Shown one piece after another: positions 40,551 to 41,420 of a stretch of 41,420 bases of DNA. This DNA is from an uncultured Verrucomicrobiota bacterium. Its GTDB lineage: Bacteria; Verrucomicrobiota; Verrucomicrobiia; Limisphaerales; UBA9464. The position numbers and the translations under genes were made by a program. Numbering within the stretch: position 1 is the stretch's first letter; each line of letters opens with the position of its first letter. The stretch is from positions 1 to 41,420 of the forward strand of contig CAILNN010000211.1 in NCBI GenBank assembly GCA_903835555.1, written 5' to 3'. Below the pieces are notes generated by a model that did no database searches, had not been told where the DNA came from, and worked only from the letters and a program-made list of their open reading frames with translations.

Positions 40551-40581
40551 CGAGGCAAAAACCTCGCTCGATTGATCGAGC
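40551..40581 (-). terminator. Rho-independent terminator after the small secreted protein
   Basis: On the minus strand, a 7-bp perfect stem GCTCGAT / ATCGAGC with a CA loop (40566-40581) begins right after the stop codon and is followed by GAGG and a TTTTT run (40556-40560). A second CGAGG/CCTCG pairing spans the T-run. It would end transcription from the gene at 40582-40905. Confidence 0.6.
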
Positions 40582-40905
40582 CTATTGCGAGTTGGCCGAT
40601 TTTTCTGCTTTGGAGCCTTTAGCGGATTTACCGGTCTTTCCAGTCGGCTTGGCGATGACTTCATCCGCGACCATGTGGTAGTAAATGGTCACTTTTTCCC
40701 CAACTTTAAGGCTGGCCGCCCCTTTCAACGATTTCTTGCGAGCCAGTTCCCATTTTTCATCGCCCTTTTGGATGATGACGGAGGTGTCGGTGACTTCCAC
40801 CACCTGTCCAGTGACTTGGTATTTGTTGGGCTCATCGGCTGCGAAGGAGGAGAAAGTAAAAAGGAGTCCTGCCGTGATAAGCCCGATTCGAGTGGTTATG
40901 TTCAT
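40582..40905 (-). CDS. Small secreted OB-like protein
   Basis: 107 residues from ATG 40905; the open frame runs back to 40944, but this start gives a clean signal peptide (TTRIGLITAGLLFTFSSFAA). The mature part is a compact beta domain, YQVTGQVVEVTDTSVIIQKGDEKWELAR, then LKVGEKVTIYYHMVADEVIAK, resembling an OB-fold such as the DUF5666 type. The tail is Lys/Ser-rich (GKTGKSAKGSKAEKSANS). Possibly binds nucleotides or metal at the envelope; no function known. Ends in its own terminator. Confidence 0.7.
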   Translation of the reverse strand: MNITTRIGLITAGLLFTFSSFAADEPNKYQVTGQVVEVTDTSVIIQKGDEKWELARKKSLKGAASLKVGEKVTIYYHMVADEVIAKPTGKTGKSAKGSKAEKSANSQ

Positions 40906-40943
40906 GGAGGTGAGGATGGCTATCACCCGCATGCCATTCAACA

Positions 40944-41420
40944 TTAGTTGTTTTCGGGTAAACCTTCCAGGTGTCCCAAGTTCTTAACCGGGGCAAAGAT
41001 AGCACGGACGGATGCCAGGAGTTCCAAGTCTATCGGTTCCGTTATCCATTTCGCCCATTTGCGAATGTTCTGTGGATTTGCGCTTCCAGCGATCGTGGAT
41101 GAAATCCCAGGATGGGCTACTGAGAACTGCAAGGCTAGCTTCGCGATGTCGGTTCCGCGTTCTGCGCAGAGCGCCGCCGCCGTTCGAGCGGCGGCTTTGA
41201 CCGAGTCCGGTTCCTTAAGCCACGAGGGCAGGGGAGCATTGGTCAACAATCGGGCACTGAATGGACCAGCGTTGATGGCACCGACTCCATGACTTTGCAG
41301 GTACGGAAGGGTTTCCTCGGCAAACCGATTGTTTTGCAGTGTGTACTGGTTATAGCTGAGTACACAGTCCACATCCGTTTGGTCGATGATGAAGGGGAAA
41401 ATTTTCTGCGGATACCCACT
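40944..41420 (-). CDS. Aldo/keto reductase, C-terminal part (runs off the window)
   Basis: Open in frame from the right edge (41420) to the stop at 40944, about 158 residues. It matches the C-terminal half of sugar-dehydrogenase aldo/keto reductases: SGYPQKIFPFIIDQTD, DCVLSYNQYTL, GVGAINAGPFSARLL, DIAKLALQFSVAHPGISSTIAGS and final LGHLEGLPENN. Closest by eye to L-galactose/L-fucose dehydrogenase-type enzymes that oxidise sugars with NAD(P)+. The N-terminal half, with the catalytic Tyr, lies outside the window. Its stop is 38 nt upstream of the small secreted gene's ATG on the same strand. Confidence 0.85.
   Translation of the reverse strand, partial: SGYPQKIFPFIIDQTDVDCVLSYNQYTLQNNRFAEETLPYLQSHGVGAINAGPFSARLLTNAPLPSWLKEPDSVKAAARTAAALCAERGTDIAKLALQFSVAHPGISSTIAGSANPQNIRKWAKWITEPIDLELLASVRAIFAPVKNLGHLEGLPENN

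Overview
The window looks like a chromosomal segment of a Verrucomicrobiota bacterium. That placement is inference from gene content; no 16S or reference was available. The pointers are a DUF1592/DUF1552 (PSD1-type) pair with CxxCH haem motifs, an ASPIC/UnbV (CRTAC1-like) lipoprotein, very long secreted glycoside hydrolases, sulfatase and formylglycine-generating-enzyme (FGE) relics, hairpin-rich intergenic repeats and very few Shine-Dalgarno sequences.

Layout. Bases 1-560 hold a 3' tRNA-Gly fragment on the minus strand and a possible truncated secreted protein. A small lipoprotein with a class-I glutamine amidotransferase-like fold (568-1311, minus) faces a 2865-residue secreted GH3 plus GH95-like fusion (1683-10280). 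Then come a gutted sulfatase pseudogene, a VapB/VapC-type toxin-antitoxin pair and a 550-base repeat-bearing gap. Next are a neutral ceramidase carrying seven cysteine-rich repeats (12566-16261) and a secreted protein with three DsbA-like domains (16516-18222). Bases 18330-21130 are a diverged tandem duplication of a divergent gene pair (LamG-type secreted protein and lipocalin lipoprotein). One LamG copy and the opposite lipocalin copy have decayed, leaving one intact gene of each. A small membrane protein, an FGE-domain pseudogene and the DUF1592-DUF1552 pair follow.

From tRNA-Met (27289-27363) rightwards the content is more housekeeping: a phosphohexomutase, 3-phosphoglycerate dehydrogenase, a CRTAC1-like lipoprotein, a LytS/LytTR two-component pair, a methyltransferase, a secreted protein, the remnant of a second (NarX/NarL-like) two-component system, a BamE-like lipoprotein, ParB and a HisN/inositol-monophosphatase-type enzyme. 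The right end has a cysteine-rich CPCC-like protein whose gene overlaps that of a secreted Fn3 protein with a toxin-like C-terminus, a small secreted OB-like protein with a terminator, and a truncated aldo/keto reductase.

Themes. The left half is devoted to secreted enzymes that would act on polysaccharides, sulfated glycans and sphingolipids. Decay by internal deletion recurs: sulfatase, LamG copy A, lipocalin copy B and the two-component system all keep both ends but have lost the middle. Sulfatase and its maturation-type enzyme (FGE) are both broken. The most novel candidate is the overlapping pair at 39465-40524, which resembles a secreted effector with a possible cognate small protein.
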